A DNA stretch of 64,000 nt from Branchiostoma belcheri (taxonomy: Eukaryota; Chordata; Leptocardii; Amphioxiformes; Branchiostomatidae): contig NW_017803346.1 of the NCBI RefSeq assembly GCF_001625305.1, positions 206,327 to 270,326 of the forward strand, read 5' to 3'. A program made the translations under genes and the position numbers. The notes beneath the pieces are model-generated. The model was not told the origin of the DNA and searched no databases. It saw nothing but the letters and a program-made list of their open reading frames with translations. Positions 31,163 to 43,140 of the stretch are shown piece by piece (within the stretch, counting starts at the first letter, position 1; each line of letters starts with the position of its first letter).

Positions 31163-31374
31163 CTCACGGTGCAGCCGTGCTTTATCCTGAACCATGCTTT
31201 ATCCGGAGTAAAAAATAACTTCAAAATCTACATAATAACAGGTAACTGTCTGAAACTTAAGTTAATTCTAAAACTATGTCTGAAGGGTTTGGCATGTCCA
31301 AGAACCAACAAAAGAACTTGTTGAGGCCTGAACGCCACATTTCCAGGCTGTAACTCGGCAACAGCCATAAACTT

Positions 31375-31600
31375 TCACTAGACATCAAACAGCCGAGGTT
31401 ACTGGATGACCTTCAGCCCATGTTTGACCTTGAGGGGGGCCGGGATGAGATCATCGCGACTTAACGACCAGATCTGGAATGGGATCTTAATGAAGCAGTG
31501 AAAGTCTTTCAGGACGATGCGTGTAAAAGCGAAAGTTTAATGAATGTCGTCTGTAGGGGATTTTTAATTGTGGATGGAACCACTTTCGCTTTGTGCCAGC
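31375..31600. other. high-complexity stretch, candidate conserved non-coding element
   Basis: Unique, CpG-containing sequence (GAGATCATCGCGACTTAACG, AATGAATGTCGTCTGTAGGG) without a convincing frame. A similar style of sequence resumes at 31800-32060 after a LINE tail. Confidence 0.35.
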
Positions 31601-31639
31601 ATTGAGGATCTATATGGGGTTTGGTGGGATACAATTTTG

Positions 31640-31795
31640 AAGAAATTCTGTTTCATCAATGAGGATATGGCTTAATTCATTTTTGAGTCTTCCTAATATA
31701 CATAAGTCAGCGACTTGTACTATGTATTTAAGTATATTGTTATGAATTGAAACAATAAACCAATCTCATCTAAAAAACAACAAACAACAGATATG
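31640..31795 (+). mobile_element. LINE 3' tail
   Basis: AGTCAGCGACTTGTACTATG to AATTGAAACAATAAACCAAT and an A-rich end, typical of a non-LTR 3' terminus. Confidence 0.55.
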
Positions 31796-32059
31796 CCCAG
31801 TTCTGGATGCAACACATCCCTAAACCAAGGGACTCTCGGCACCAAATTCGATCTATCGCCATTTCCATCTCCCAACTCGATTATTTTGCGATCAGTTGCA
31901 GATACAGAAGTGATATCAGCGCCGGGTGTGCGTTAAACTCGTTAATGACCAGTCCTTAACGACATTAACGACCACAAAGGCCAGATGCAGGGAAGATGGT
32001 GTTGTGCTGAGAGAAGTTGGGTTTGCTATCAATGGGGAAGTCTATTAACGACTGGAGAA

Positions 32060-32900
32060 TTGCTTCCAAATTAAAACAGCTAAATGGAAATTCACTTACT
32101 TATCTATTGTTTATTCAGGCGCGTGGCCAAAATTATTCTGACTTAAATTAAAAAGACAATCAAGAACTAGAAAGCCAACATTTTCAAAGCAAATGCATAA
32201 TGTTTACCTTCGCATATGGTCTGCTCTTTTAATTCTTACTCAAATACATTCATATATTTGGTCAGACCTGAGTCTGAATAAATGATTATTATAAGAACCT
32301 AACCAACAAATTTGATTGCTAAATAAATTACACTTGGCTCTTCAGATACAGAATATTCTGATACACAAATTACAGAAGATAAATGTTAGAGTAGAAAATC
32401 ATGATGTAAAGTGGGTTTTGATTGTAGGTTATTTTGCTGATCAATTTATCTTCATTAAAAGGGTGTTTCCTACAGTCTAATTTAAAAGTCTTATCGAGTG
32501 ACTCACAGACTGTTATGTTATTATTAGATAATATATAACTTCATTGCTCAACAGTTGTGCAGGGTACAAAGTATGGCATCTACTACTAAGTACATATTAA
32601 CTACATTTTCATAACTAAAGGCTAACCAAACTAATACAAGAGTGGGTGGCTAGTGCAGGATAGTTAAGAACTTTTACAATCATTGAAGGAGTTTCTATCA
32701 TTTATACAGTCTCTAATATATATCCCTATGTATAGCATGTAGGGGTTGTCACACAAGTCATAATGTATTTAAATCTGCCTAAGTTCATTGTGGTATATGC
32801 TAGAACAGAATCAGATAGTCTAGTGAGTGAATTGCATAATTATATCAATATTATTTGCCACCCCCTTCACTCTAACATTTGTAACCTTCACGCATTCTCA
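32060..32900. other. AT-rich non-coding stretch
   Basis: No gene, RNA or recognised repeat was seen; the composition is plainly AT-rich. Confidence 0.4.
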
Positions 32901-33375
32901 ACATTCCGTATGAATTAAGGAGGGAATATGTCATAGGAATATGGGAATTACTTAACCACTTAAGGAAGGAATATTGTACCAGAATATGAGACTTAGATGG
33001 GAATATTTCACTAGAATATTGGATCTATTCAATTAGATATTTCACCAGAATATAGGAATTTGACTTCTGAAGTGGGAATATTTCTGCGCTAGAATATGGG
33101 AATTGTCTAACCACGTAAGGAAGGAATATTTTACCGGAATATTTTACCGGAATATGAGACCAAGATGGGAATATTTTACTGGAATATTGGAATTATTCAA
33201 CCAGATATTTTACAGTAATATAAGAATTAAGGAATGTTTTAGGGGAATATGGGACTTATTTATTGATAAACACTTCAGGAGGGAATATTTTAGTGAAAAT
33301 ATTGGAATAATTTAAGCAGACATTTTGCCAAAATATGAGAATATTTTATTTGAATATTGGACTTGTCAAACCACT
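32900..33375 (+). repeat. GGAATATTTTACYGGAATAT degenerate tandem repeat
   Basis: About 15 short units of GGAATATTTTAC and GGAATATGGGA, with partly palindromic AATATT cores. Confidence 0.8.
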
Positions 33376-33399
33376 TAACTAGGAAACATATCACCAGAA

Positions 33400-34330
33400 T
33401 CTGTGGTTATTCTGCGCAGCTTTGTGGTGAAAAGGTTGATGATCCATGCCGACACACGGTTGTCTCAGTTCTGCAGTCTGTGGTTTTTCTGACAGACAAC
33501 ATTTATCACCGAAGGCTGTGCATAGGACGTTCCTTTGGTAACATCTGACGGAGAAATTATTTAGTGGTTTTAGACACACAATTTTGTAGGTTCTGCAGTG
33601 GATTTTCTGACATACAGGATTCATCACCGAAGGCTCTGTCCATAGAACGTTCCTTTAGTAAGGTCATACAGAGAAATCGTTCCGATTGTGCTTGTTCTGC
33701 GGTGGTTTTTGACACATGATTGTGTCAGTTCTGCAGTCTGTGTTTTTTCTGACAGACAACATTTATCACCAGAGGCTCAACACAGCAGAATGTTGCTTCA
33801 GTAAAATCTGACAGAAAAATTATCTGGTGGTTTTTGACACATAATTGTGTCAGTTCTGCAGTGTCAGTTTTCTTGTGGTTTTGACACATGATTGTGTCAG
33901 TTTTGTTTTAGTTTTTGACACACGATCAGCTGTGTTTTTTCTGACAGAATTTCACCTCAGGCTTTGTCCATAGAACATTCCTTCAGTAAGATCTGTGCTG
34001 GAAGTGGTTTTTTACACACAATTGTGTCAGTTTTGCGGTGGTTTTTGACACATGATTGTTTCAGTTTTGCAGTCTGTGGTTTTTCTGGCAGACAGAATTT
34101 ATCACCAGAGGCTGTGCACAGAATGTTCCTTTGGTAAGATCTGAGGGAGAAATTATGTAGTGGTTTTTGACACACGATTGTGTCAGTTCTGAAGCGATTT
34201 TTCTGGCGGAATTTGTCACTTCAGGCTGTGCATAGATTCTGTATATGAAAGGGATCACAGAAATGAAAAGAATCCTACAGTGGGTGTAGGTGTTCCTGTG
34301 GTAAGATCTGACAGAGAAATTATGCCTCTA
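33400..34330 (+). repeat. degenerate ~120-bp tandem repeat
   Basis: Words TTTGACACA.GATTGTGTCAG, TTCTGCAGTCTGTGGTTTTT, CTGACAGAC, TTATCACC.GAGGCTGTGC and AGATCTGACAGAGAAATTAT recur about seven times. Confidence 0.85.
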
Positions 34331-34374
34331 GGCTGATGGTAAAGTTTAAATGCTGAGCTGACAAGTCTTTAAGG

Positions 34375-34530
34375 CAAAATCAATTCATTTCCCTGGAAAC
34401 TGCAGAAGGCCAACCCGCTAGACAGAAGCAGCTGGAGAGCAGCTATTAGACCCAAACGACACCCCACGACGTCCAACCCTTGCATGACGGGGAACAACGG
34501 ACGCTAAGCCGAGCAGTGAGTGAGTGAGTG
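34375..34530. other. high-complexity stretch
   Basis: Unique sequence (GAAGGCCAACCCGCTAGACA, CGACACCCCACGACGTCCAA) ending in a (GTGA)n run at about 34516-34535. Function unknown. Confidence 0.35.
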
Positions 34531-34564
34531 AGTGGTTGTTAAAAGCAGAAGCAGAAAAGATGTT

Positions 34565-34661
34565 CCCAGACAAAATTCTGATGCAACATTAATCAAACAT
34601 CAACAAAAACCATGAAAATTCCAGGTTTCGCGCAGGTGCAGTATGTTCTGCCAATGTGCTT
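34565..34661 (-). mobile_element. half copy of the Mutator-like MITE
   Basis: CAAAATTCTGATGCAACATT to GCGCAGGTGCAGTATGTTCT and GCCAATGTGCT matches the right half of the element at 46345-46599. Confidence 0.7.
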
Positions 34662-34799
34662 GTTGTCTACGGTGCCTCCTCCTACTAAATTGAGGTAGTT
34701 ACTTCAACAAACCCAAACAGGTCTGGCTGGGTTTATGAGACAGTCAGTAAGAACTGTAATCCTGAGGGGAGAAGAAAAATGGAGCCTGGCTGGGTGTTT

Positions 34800-35090
34800 A
34801 TTGATCTGTGAGTCTCCTGTGATCAAGAGTAGCAACACTCCACTGGTCACAAACACACAAATTCCTCTTGTGTTCAGGAACAGCAACAGTCTGATAGTCA
34901 TAGGCACAAAGCTCATCTGTGATTCTTGTTTATAAATAGCAACACTCCACTAGTCACAGAATAGCTAAACTCCGCTAGTCACAGAATATAGAAACACTTT
35001 GCTAGTCACAAAAACTCATCTTTAATTCTGTGTTCAGGTCTAGCAACACTCTGCTAGTCACCAAATAGCAACACTCTGCTACCTCAACTA
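34800..35090 (+). repeat. AGCAACACTCCACTAGTCAC degenerate repeat
   Basis: Five to seven loose units of 'TAGCAACACT.CGCTAGTCACAAA', some extended by AACTCATCTGTGATTCTTGT. Confidence 0.7.
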
Positions 35091-35094
35091 GCCT

Positions 35095-35265
35095 CTAATT
35101 ATAAGGAGCCTAAAGTCTAATATTTTTGAGGTCTCATCAAGATATACCCACGTACCAAGTTTCATGACAATCCATCCAAAGCTTCTTGAGTTATCGTGCT
35201 AAACCACATACACACACAAATACAAATGATACCAAAAACATAACATTCTGGCATTGGTACTAACC
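35095..35265 (+). mobile_element. repeat fragment with TTTCATGACAATCCATCCAA
   Basis: The phrase TACCAAGTTTCATGACAATC followed by AGCTTCTTGAGTTATCGTG is a recurrent terminal phrase of transposable elements in many animals. Family unassigned. Confidence 0.45.
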
Positions 35266-35627
35266 ATCCAATTCTAACATAAATGCATTGCCTCAGTCTG
35301 CACCTGTCTACAAAAGATTATGTCTGCAAACCTTAATTTCTAATATTCCTGCACTTTATTGATACATAAGGTCAAAGCTAATGTTATTAACTGAATATAA
35401 TTCCCAATATTCCTTTATGGTATTGATTTATTAAAAGAGCACCGAGCCTTGCTGCCATATTTTATGGAATAATTATTTGTAATGTATATTTTCCATTCAC
35501 CTGATATTGCTTCCATATAGATTTTTTCTGCTCTGGTTATGATGTAGCTTTCAATACTGTCAGATTTTAATCACAAAATATTAATAATTTTTAGCACCAG
35601 GGCTTGAGAAGCACATGTAATTGTGAG

Positions 35628-35880
35628 TTCAGCACCAAGGACAGGACCTGTCCACCACATTTTGCACCAGTTATTTTGGCTGTAGTGAGTTCAGCACCAA
35701 GGACAGGACCTGTACACAACATTTTACACCAGTTATTCTGGCTGTAGTGAGTTCAGCACCAAGGACAGGACCTGTACACAACATTTTACACCAGTTATAT
35801 TGACTGTAGTGAGTTCAGCACCAAGGACAGGACCTGTACACGACATTTTACACCAGTTATATTGACTAGATCCTTTTTAT
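35628..35880 (+). repeat. 62-bp tandem repeat with four RE1-like motifs
   Basis: The motif starts at 35628, 35690, 35752 and 35814, exactly 62 bp apart. Each reads TTCAGCACC AA GGACAGGACC, followed by ACATTTTACACCAGTTAT and GGCTGTAGTGAG. This is the opposite orientation of the array at 40790-41230. Confidence 0.9.
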
Positions 35881-36062
35881 TATCTACTTCAATTTTGACC
35901 CAAAAACAAGGCTCTTAAGAACCACTGACATGTTTTGGGTTACTTGAAAGAACTGTAGAGACAGATGTTTGTTCATCCTAGACTTGAAAAAGTTTAAGGT
36001 TGTACCCATTTGGGAAGCTTGTTCCATAGTGATGTTATTCTAGGAAAGAAGCTTTCAGCATG

Positions 36063-36404
36063 CAGGGCTGGAAATACTGGGTGCATGTGCACCTTAGTGC
36101 ACCCAAATTTGGAGCTGTGCACCCAATTTTTTCCCCCAAATGTTCTTGTACCTATTTTTGTACATATCAAATGTATGATAGTGTACAGGGTATTCTTGGC
36201 ATCTAAGTGCTAGAAAAATAATAAAATCTTTGTTGTAGTACTTTAAGATTTTGAAGTTAGCTCCCGTTTCAGATTTACGCATAGAAAAGATTCAGTAAGA
36301 TCTGTTATTAGGTTATGTTTTATATGGTGCACCCAAAAATTTTTTTGTGCACAGAATTTTTTAGGTTGGGTGCACCTATTCTCAAAAATGAATTTCAAGC
36401 CCTG
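36063..36404. mobile_element. MITE family IV (CAGGGCTGGAAA ends)
   Basis: Begins CAGGGCTGGAAATACTGG and ends GAATTTCAAGCCCTG, an imperfect terminal inverted repeat, with GCATG on both sides. It contains several GTGCACCC words. Related copies lie at 55312-55618 and 58396-58640, with an end at 62700-62755. CAGGG ends suggest hAT, but the apparent 5-bp duplication does not fit the 8 bp usual for hAT. Confidence 0.7.
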
Positions 36405-36596
36405 GCATGGAACTTTTATCCTCAGAATTTGGAGGAAAAAAGGGTGATTTGCTTCCCTACGAGTAGCAAAACATGTCCTTGCTGAGAGAGTTTGAATCCT
36501 GCATCAGGATGGTGATTCAGAGATAATGTAATGAATTGCTTGCATGTGACTATGATACAATTCATTACATTATCTGCAAATCACCAACCAGATACA

Positions 36597-36617
36597 GGTC
36601 CTGTCCTTGGTGCTGAA
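36597..36617 (-). promoter_or_regulatory. RE1/NRSE-like motif
   Basis: On the minus strand the site reads TTCAGCACC AA GGACAGGACC, identical to the units of the 62-bp arrays. Confidence 0.5.
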
Positions 36618-36949
36618 CTTACAGTCACAAGTGCCTCTCTAGAACTGATATGATTATATAATTCATGACATTATCGAAGAAGAACTTTATTGCACTACAG
36701 TTGCACATGGTACAAAGTATGGTAAACTACATCAAGAGAGTAACAAACAATAAAACAATATCTGTGAATCAATGTCTTGTACAGTTGCTACTGTAGATCT
36801 TGAAATGTTCACGGCAGTTTTAATATTTCATGGTGGTCTCTCCTCTGTAAATTCATGGTGACATAGTTTTACTGTTCTGCAGTACAAAAACCTGCTTTGC
36901 CTTTTGTACTGCAAAGTCACTTACCTCATAGCACTACAGGACAGACACA

Positions 36950-36992
36950 CTGACAGACACACAGACAGACACACAGACAGACAAGCAGACCA
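36950..36992 (+). repeat. (ACAGACAC)n microsatellite
   Basis: Tandem ACAGACAC units over about 40 bases. Confidence 0.9.
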
Positions 36993-37474
36993 TGGCCACA
37001 GTAAAGACAGTTACACGAAAATGAATTCAAACTGATATCTTTGATAGTTGTTGTTGCTGTTACGTTATTTTGTACAAAAGAAATAAATGTAACAACAGTG
37101 CATGTCTGCCAAAGCAGTATATCTTTATGAGCACATTTAATGCCTATATCTGTTACATTTAAGATGAGACTGTTACATTTATGACTGATACTTTGCTAAC
37201 CACTTTCTCTTTTCTTCCATGTGTACCTGCTTCATTTCACCTGTCCTGTCATCAACAGGTGAGTAAACTTTCACTTTTATTGAGTTAGCAAGTTAATGAC
37301 CAACCTAATGGGATGGGAAAAGGTAAATGCGTGAAAGTTGTTCAAGGAAATGAAAGAATAAGGTGTGAGTGGAAGTTGTGTGATCAATAAAATTGACAAT
37401 AATATACGGACAACACATTGATCAAAAAGCTTAAGCTTGCATAGTTACTGGCATTTCTTCTTAATCCTAGAATT

Positions 37475-38145
37475 TGTTCAGTTGTAGTGACCCCATCCCT
37501 TGGAGGATTGTTGTGACATGTGCAGCTTGTAGTGACCCCCTCCCCTGAGTAATAATTCTGACATGTGCATAGTGCAGGTTTTAGTGACCCTCTCTCCTTG
37601 AGAATTGTTCTGAAATGTGTAGCTTGTAATGACCCCCTCCCCCTTAGGCACTATTCTGACATGTGCAAAGTGCATCTTGCAGTGACAGATGATCCCAGAG
37701 ACCCCCTCCCCTGAGAGATTGCTGTGATATATGCAGCTTGTGACCCCCTTCCCCTCAGGCATTATTCTGACATGTGCAAAGTGCAGCTTGCAGTGACTGA
37801 TGAACCCATAGACAAATAGCGAACAAGCAATTTGGAGTCCATAGATCTTGTAGTGACCCCCTCCCCTAGGGGATTACTGTGACATGTGCAGGTTAGTTCC
37901 CCTCCCCTCAGGCTTAATTCTGACTTGTGCAAAGCACAGGTTGCCATAGACAAATAGCGAACAAGCAATTTGTTTTTTTATAACATGTACAGCTTGTAGT
38001 GTCCCCCTCCCCTGAGAGATTACTGTGACACGTGCAGGGTAGTTCCCCCCTCCCCTGAGGAATGATTCTGACATGTGCGAACTGCAGGTTTTCATGACAG
38101 ATGAACCCACAGACAAATAGCGAACAAGCAATTTGGAGTCCATGA
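37475..38145 (+). repeat. ~60-bp tandem repeat, CCCCTCCCC-rich
   Basis: About eleven units with GTAGTGACCCCCTCCCCTGA, ATTCTGACATGTGCA. Interspersed are three copies of CATAGACAAATAGCGAACAA. Confidence 0.85.
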
Positions 38146-38149
38146 ATCA

Positions 38150-38610
38150 CCACAGACATCCTTTTTACTCTGAAATCCTCGCAAAAAATCAATGAAGGGC
38201 TTTAAATCCAAACCTGTGCTTGTCCGCAAGTTGGATAATAATTTTTCAGGTTGCAGGAAAAGATGTGATAAATAAATAAATTCTGGCAAGCTTAAAAAAA
38301 TGTAACTCTGAAGTCCTCGCCAAAAATTAATGAAGGTTTTAAATCCTATCCTGTGTTTGTCTGCAAGTTGGATGATAATATTTTAGGATTCAGGAAAACA
38401 TTGTAAAAAAGATTTCAGTATGGCAGGCTTAAAAAATACAACTTTGAAATCAACCCAGACATCCCTTTTACTCTGAAATCCCCATAAAAAATCAATGAAG
38501 GTTTTAAACTAAACCTGCGTTTGTCTGCAAGTTGTGTGATAATTTAGCAGGTTGCAGGAAAACGTTGTAAATATCTTGCATTTCTGCATAAAAAAATACA
38601 ACTTTAAAAT
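38150..38610 (+). repeat. ~125-bp tandem repeat, three copies
   Basis: Units contain TTTTACTCTGAAATCCTCGC, AATCAATGAAGG, CTGTGTTTGTCTGCAAGTTG and GGTTGCAGGAAAA. Confidence 0.85.
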
Positions 38611-38969
38611 CACTCATTTTCATAGTGGATGAATGGTCTTTATTTCATTTTTTGCCCATACACATGTAGGCTAAATGTTTACAATAGTAGTTATACAATA
38701 TTGCGATAGACACTCGAGGTAAAATATCAGTACCTGAATTGTTGACTCTAAACAAATGGGAGACAAAACCTAGCATAGAAAGTATGTTATCACTAATGTG
38801 TACAAGCTAGATCTCACTCACAACTATATTAACCATTGTTTACAAAATGCTTAATATAGTTTTCCCATTGTTTATAAAATGCTAGATCTTTTGTTTAAAT
38901 GCTAGACATATTCTTTACCCAAATCAGAAAAAATTGCTGCAGTATTTGAAGTATTTGAAGCCCTAAGTG

Positions 38970-39340
38970 ATTTACAGACCACCTATAAGAAGTGGATTTT
39001 CGGTTGGCCAAACGGACGCCAAGAAACTGATCACTTCTTTTGATCTTAAAGGCTCGCATAACCTCGGTTCAAAGTGTTCCTTTTCTTCCCTGATCCTTTG
39101 ATGGTTTCTCCCCACCAATATTGATGTCTGGTGCACCCATTCTGCCACCTGCCGCAAGGGTTGACAAATGTGGGGCCAGGTAGGGAGAAACTGGAGACTG
39201 ATCACTGTAGAATAGAGTGACGACCAAATTTTGGGGTCAGCGACCTCCTGCAGTGTTTTATAGTCAATCAGTGGTGGGCTTTTCTTCCTGAGTTGTGGAG
39301 GGCAGATCCAAGGCAGTTCCCTGGTTAGGGTCTGTAATTA
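38970..39340 (-). other. high-complexity stretch with short minus-strand open frame
   Basis: A minus-strand frame (39205-38972) reads MISLQFLPTWPHICQPLRQV and later FLASVWPTENPLLIGGL. The composition is protein-like and non-repetitive, but no family was recognised and no splice structure is obvious. It could be a transposon protein scrap or chance. Confidence 0.25.
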
Positions 39341-40089
39341 TGTTTACTAACGGAAAACATATTGTTTTTGCTCAGTTTCTTCTTCTTCTTTAAACAGTGA
39401 CCTCAATGAACTGAACTAATGTTGTGTCGGTAACTGGTGTTGGGTTACATAATGTTGCAATTTAATAGTATGAGGCATTTAGACTCCAGTCACCATATAA
39501 TATATATGTATGTGAATGTGTTTGAGTAAAAATTAACAGAGCAGACCATATCTGAAGGTAAACATTATGAATTTTTTTTCAAATGTTACTTTCAAGTAAA
39601 TTTTGTATTTACTGAGAATGCCAACAGTTGAACATAACTGAGCAGTATGGTGGTTCATAATTTTTGCATAGTATTACATTCTATTCAACTACTGGTGCCA
39701 TTTCTTACTTACAACAAGTATACTGAGATAGTGGATGCTACATGAAATGTCTGACCATATTCAAAATCTATCCAGTTGTTTGGGTCCCTGGTTTCTTCTA
39801 TATCTCACTTCCCCAGTGTTTAATCTTCACAGACTTTATACATGCATGTAGTATGGTTGCTTTAAAATGAACCATCCAAAGTTAAAAACTGTTTCTTCAA
39901 GCTCCTATAACTATTTCAGATTAACAAAAGTCTCAGTGCTGAAAACTGCATGGTCTCAGGCAAAGTACTGATTATTTTTGTGACAAAGTTCTAAGTTAAA
40001 CTTTCCTGGTAGTCAGTCCACATATTCCTCCAATAGCAGAGCAATTTTCAGGCTTACTAACACAAAGTTACAGAATACTAGAGGAATAA

Positions 40090-40348
40090 GTACTTCAACA
40101 GTTTATTCATAAAAAACAGCCTCGCAGTCTGTACAAAAACATAACTGAATAATACTGATTTTTTACACAGCTGATTTTGTGGCAAATACAATTTTACAAT
40201 ATTATACAAACACACAAACAACAACACTACAAAAAGCCCCACATGGGCACTAAAGTAAAGACCAGAGAGTCCTAAGAGTCTTACTAAGAAGACTCGTTGT
40301 ACAGGCATATTGCCTTGTGTAAGAAAGAGTTTTTCAGTCTTTTCATAC
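40090..40348 (-). mobile_element. dispersed repeat family B (minus strand)
   Basis: Near-identical to 12062-12345 (CAACAGTTTATTCATAAAAA to AAGAAAGAGTTTTTCAGTCT). Confidence 0.7.
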
Positions 40349-40429
40349 TTTGTTAATAAAAGTCTCAATGGTCTCAGGAAAAGTAATGGTTGTTTTTATG
40401 GCAGAGAACTAAGTTAAAGTTTTGCGGTA

Positions 40430-40640
40430 ATCAGTCGACATGTTCGGACATTTGTCACGGTGACAAGTTTACGCCCGTTCCCATGGGAACGGTTCCCGTG
40501 ACGACCCTTACAGCGAGGTCGCGAGATTTCCCCGCGGGCAGATCCGAGGACGAAACTGTCACAAATGTTGCAGATGTCGTGATGAAATCGCTACATTACG
40601 AGACCCGAGGGGGGGGGGGGCATAATCAGGAACACGATGG
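40430..40640. other. CpG-rich stretch with CCGTTCCCATGGGAACGG palindrome
   Basis: A unique GC-rich island in AT-rich surroundings. An 18-base perfect palindrome lies at about 40479-40496. No coding assignment. Confidence 0.4.
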
Positions 40641-40794
40641 GTAAAGTTGGGTCAGGAACTGGGAGGAGGGAGTCAAACTTTGGACACTTCTCATATCCAA
40701 AACTGCATTTTTCTTATTCTGTTGTGTCTAGAACCCTGTCAATCTAGTTCTATTGTATCCAGTACTGTGCCTATCTAGTTCTGTCATATCCACA

Positions 40795-41230
40795 ACTCAC
40801 TACAGCCAGAATAACTGGTTTAAAATGTTGTGTACAGGTCCTGTCCTTGGTGCTGAACTCACTACAGCCAGAATAACTGGTGTAAAATGTTGTGTACAGG
40901 TCCTGTCCTTGGTGCTGAACTCACTACAGCCAGAATAACTGGTGTAAAATGTTGTGTACAGGTCCTGTCCTTGGTGCTGAACTCTCTACGAGCCTAAAAT
41001 TACTGATGTAAGAATGTTGTGTACAGGTCCTGTCCTTGGTGCTGAACTCACTACAGCCAGAATAACTGGTGTAAAATGTTGTGTACAGGTCCTGTCCTTG
41101 GTGCTGAACTCTCTACAGCCAAAATTACTGATGTAGAATGTTGTGTACAGGTCCTGTCCTTGGTGCTGAACTCTCCACAGCCAAAATAACTGGTGTAAAA
41201 TGTCATGTACAGGCCCTGTCCTTTACCAGT
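40795..41230 (-). repeat. 62-65-bp tandem repeat with six RE1-like motifs
   Basis: Minus-strand RE1-like 21-mers lie at 40837, 40899, 40961, 41026, 41088 and 41150. A seventh unit is cut within the motif at about 41212-41225. Each is followed on the plus strand by CTCACTACAGCCAGAATAAC and TGGTGTAAAATGTTGTGTAC. Same unit as at 35628, inverted. Confidence 0.9.
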
Positions 41231-41479
41231 CATATGGTGTATGTGCCCAAGTCTGGTAGATAGAGTCTATACTTATAAGTCACTTATACTCATACTTATA
41301 AGGGCAAGTAATTTGGCTTGACGAACCAAAGCACAGCCCACAAGTCTGTAAGTTGGCATCCAGGCAAATCCAGGTTATCATCGCGTAACAGGCTTTTCCA
41401 ACTTCACGATCAATGGGGAAGATTTGATGATGGATGCTTTTCATTGTGGCTTTCTGGGCAGCAGCCAAAACCCCCATAA

Positions 41480-41875
41480 ACAGCTATAAGTCAGGCTTTT
41501 TGCAGAGTGGTGCAGCCAAAACCCCCATAAACAGCCATAATTCAGGATTATAGCAGAATGGTGTTGCCAAAACCCCCATAAACAGCCATCAGTCAGGCTT
41601 ATTGCAGAGTGGTGCTGCCAAAACCCCCATATACAGCCATCATTCAGGCTTATTGCAGAATGGTGCTTCCAAAACCCCCATAAACAGCCATCATTCAGGC
41701 TTATTGCAGAATGGTGCTGCCAAAACCCCTATACACAGCCATCAGTCAGGCTTATTGCAGAGTGGTGCTGCCAAAACCCCCATATACAGCCATCATTCAG
41801 GCTTATTGCAGAATGGTGCTGCCAAAACCCCCATAAATAGCCATCATTCAGGCTTATTGCAGAATGGTGCAGTGT
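41480..41875 (+). repeat. 51-bp tandem repeat, about eight copies
   Basis: Units CCAAAACCCCCATAAACAGC, CATCATTCAGGCTTATTGCA, GAATGGTGCTG. At 51 bp the frame is preserved, giving a 17-residue repeat (AAKTPI.SHHSGLLQNG), but there is no start context, no flanking coding sequence, and the minus strand is open too. Confidence 0.85.
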
Positions 41876-42179
41876 GGCCCCAGACAGATAATATAACTCA
41901 GAAAACAGCCCCCCAAATCTAATGGTAAAAACCAATCACTCTTTTTACCATAATTGCAATTATCAGAGAAATGCATTTATCAGGTGGGGTTAATTTCATA
42001 ATGAATCTTCAATCCATCATGTTTAGTCAAAGACTTTTTAATTTTGGGATCCATAAAAATGATTTTGATTGAGAAAATAAAGAGCTGGGCTGGGAAGTTC
42101 AATCATTGCTACATCAGGGATAATTGCTGATTGCTTTGAACCTCTTGAGAAAAACTCAGTTGGAAATCTGGTCAGTATC

Positions 42180-42560
42180 TATTAGTGGTATTTATCTAAT
42201 GCCTCACCAATTTATTTCCTTTATTTTTAAGTTATTCCTTGGACATTTTGAGAGCCCACCACTTGCCTCTATCCTGTGGGTTGACGTTATGGTTCAAGTG
42301 GTGGAAGTCCTCCCTTACATTGTTAAACCATTTTTTCTTTGGACAACCACGAGGGTTTGGGTCTTCCACATCCAGTGTGAGGATCTTAGGCCATTTGTCC
42401 CTGTCCATTCTTCGAAGGTGGCCATACAAACCAGAAAATCAACAAACAAACTTGTTTCGAACTACCCTGTGAGTGCAGAATTTAAGACCACAGCTAGTAA
42501 ATTTTATCAGAGCCATTGTTTTTTTCCCCAAATCAGGCAAAGATTTCATGCGTGCATTCA
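42180..42560 (-). mobile_element. LINE fragment, C-terminal end of reverse transcriptase ORF
   Basis: The minus-strand frame (42429-42232) reads MYGHLRRMDRDKWPKILTLD and NPRGCPKKKWFNNVREDF. This matches the GHhxRMxxxxxPK...RGRPKKRWxxxhxxDh signature at the end of many non-LTR ORF2 proteins. Heavily truncated, no intact element. Confidence 0.75.
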
Positions 42561-42849
42561 ATTTGATGTCATCCATAAAAATTACTTGCTATGACATTAT
42601 CTCACAAACCTGAAACTGACAGCCCGTAAATGAATCGGCTAACAAGAACCAGTAAACAAACTTATTTCCGCCGATCCTGTGTCTGCAGAATTACTGAACA
42701 TCGCTCCTCCCTCCCCATTTGTCACGGTGCTCAAATTGTCATCTGGGTCCGCCGGCGGCAGATGTCGTTAACTCGCACTCTGTCCAGACTTAATCAGCTT
42801 TAGTCACTGGTACAATAAACATGGTCTATTCAGCACAGTCACAGAAATG

Positions 42850-43140
42850 AAAAGAAACCTAAAAGGTACAGAATCAAGCTGCAAGATTCTATATGTATGA
42901 AAGAGGTGCTAGTGTCACGGAAATGAAAAGTAACATACATTGGGGGTCGCTAGAAGACAGAAGAAAAATGTCCAGACTATGCTTGATGTACAAAATGACT
43001 AATAAACTGGTGGACGTCCCAATTACTAAGTACCTTAAATACCAGCCCAGAAAAGAACAAGAAATAGCCATGCCTTCAAGTTATCAACCAAGGATTGAGG
43101 TGTTCAAAAATTCATTCTTTCCTAGATACAATAAACTTGC
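42850..43140 (+). mobile_element. LINE fragment, ORF2 C-terminal region
   Basis: The frame reads VQNQAARF then MYERGASVTEMKSNIHWGSL, EDRRKMSRLCLMYKMTNKLV and later NSFFPRYN. The VQxxAARF, LxxRRKxxRLxxhYKhxxxLVDh and SFFPR motifs are the typical ending of CR1/L2-like reverse transcriptase ORFs. Confidence 0.8.

Noticed and set aside
30674-31195. 173-codon minus-strand frame
   Set aside because: It crosses the 50-bp satellite and duplicated RE1-bearing blocks; no domain.
36063-36404. Firm assignment of MITE family IV to hAT
   Set aside because: The CAGGG ends fit hAT, but the flanking duplications appear 5-6 bp rather than 8 bp, so the superfamily was left open.
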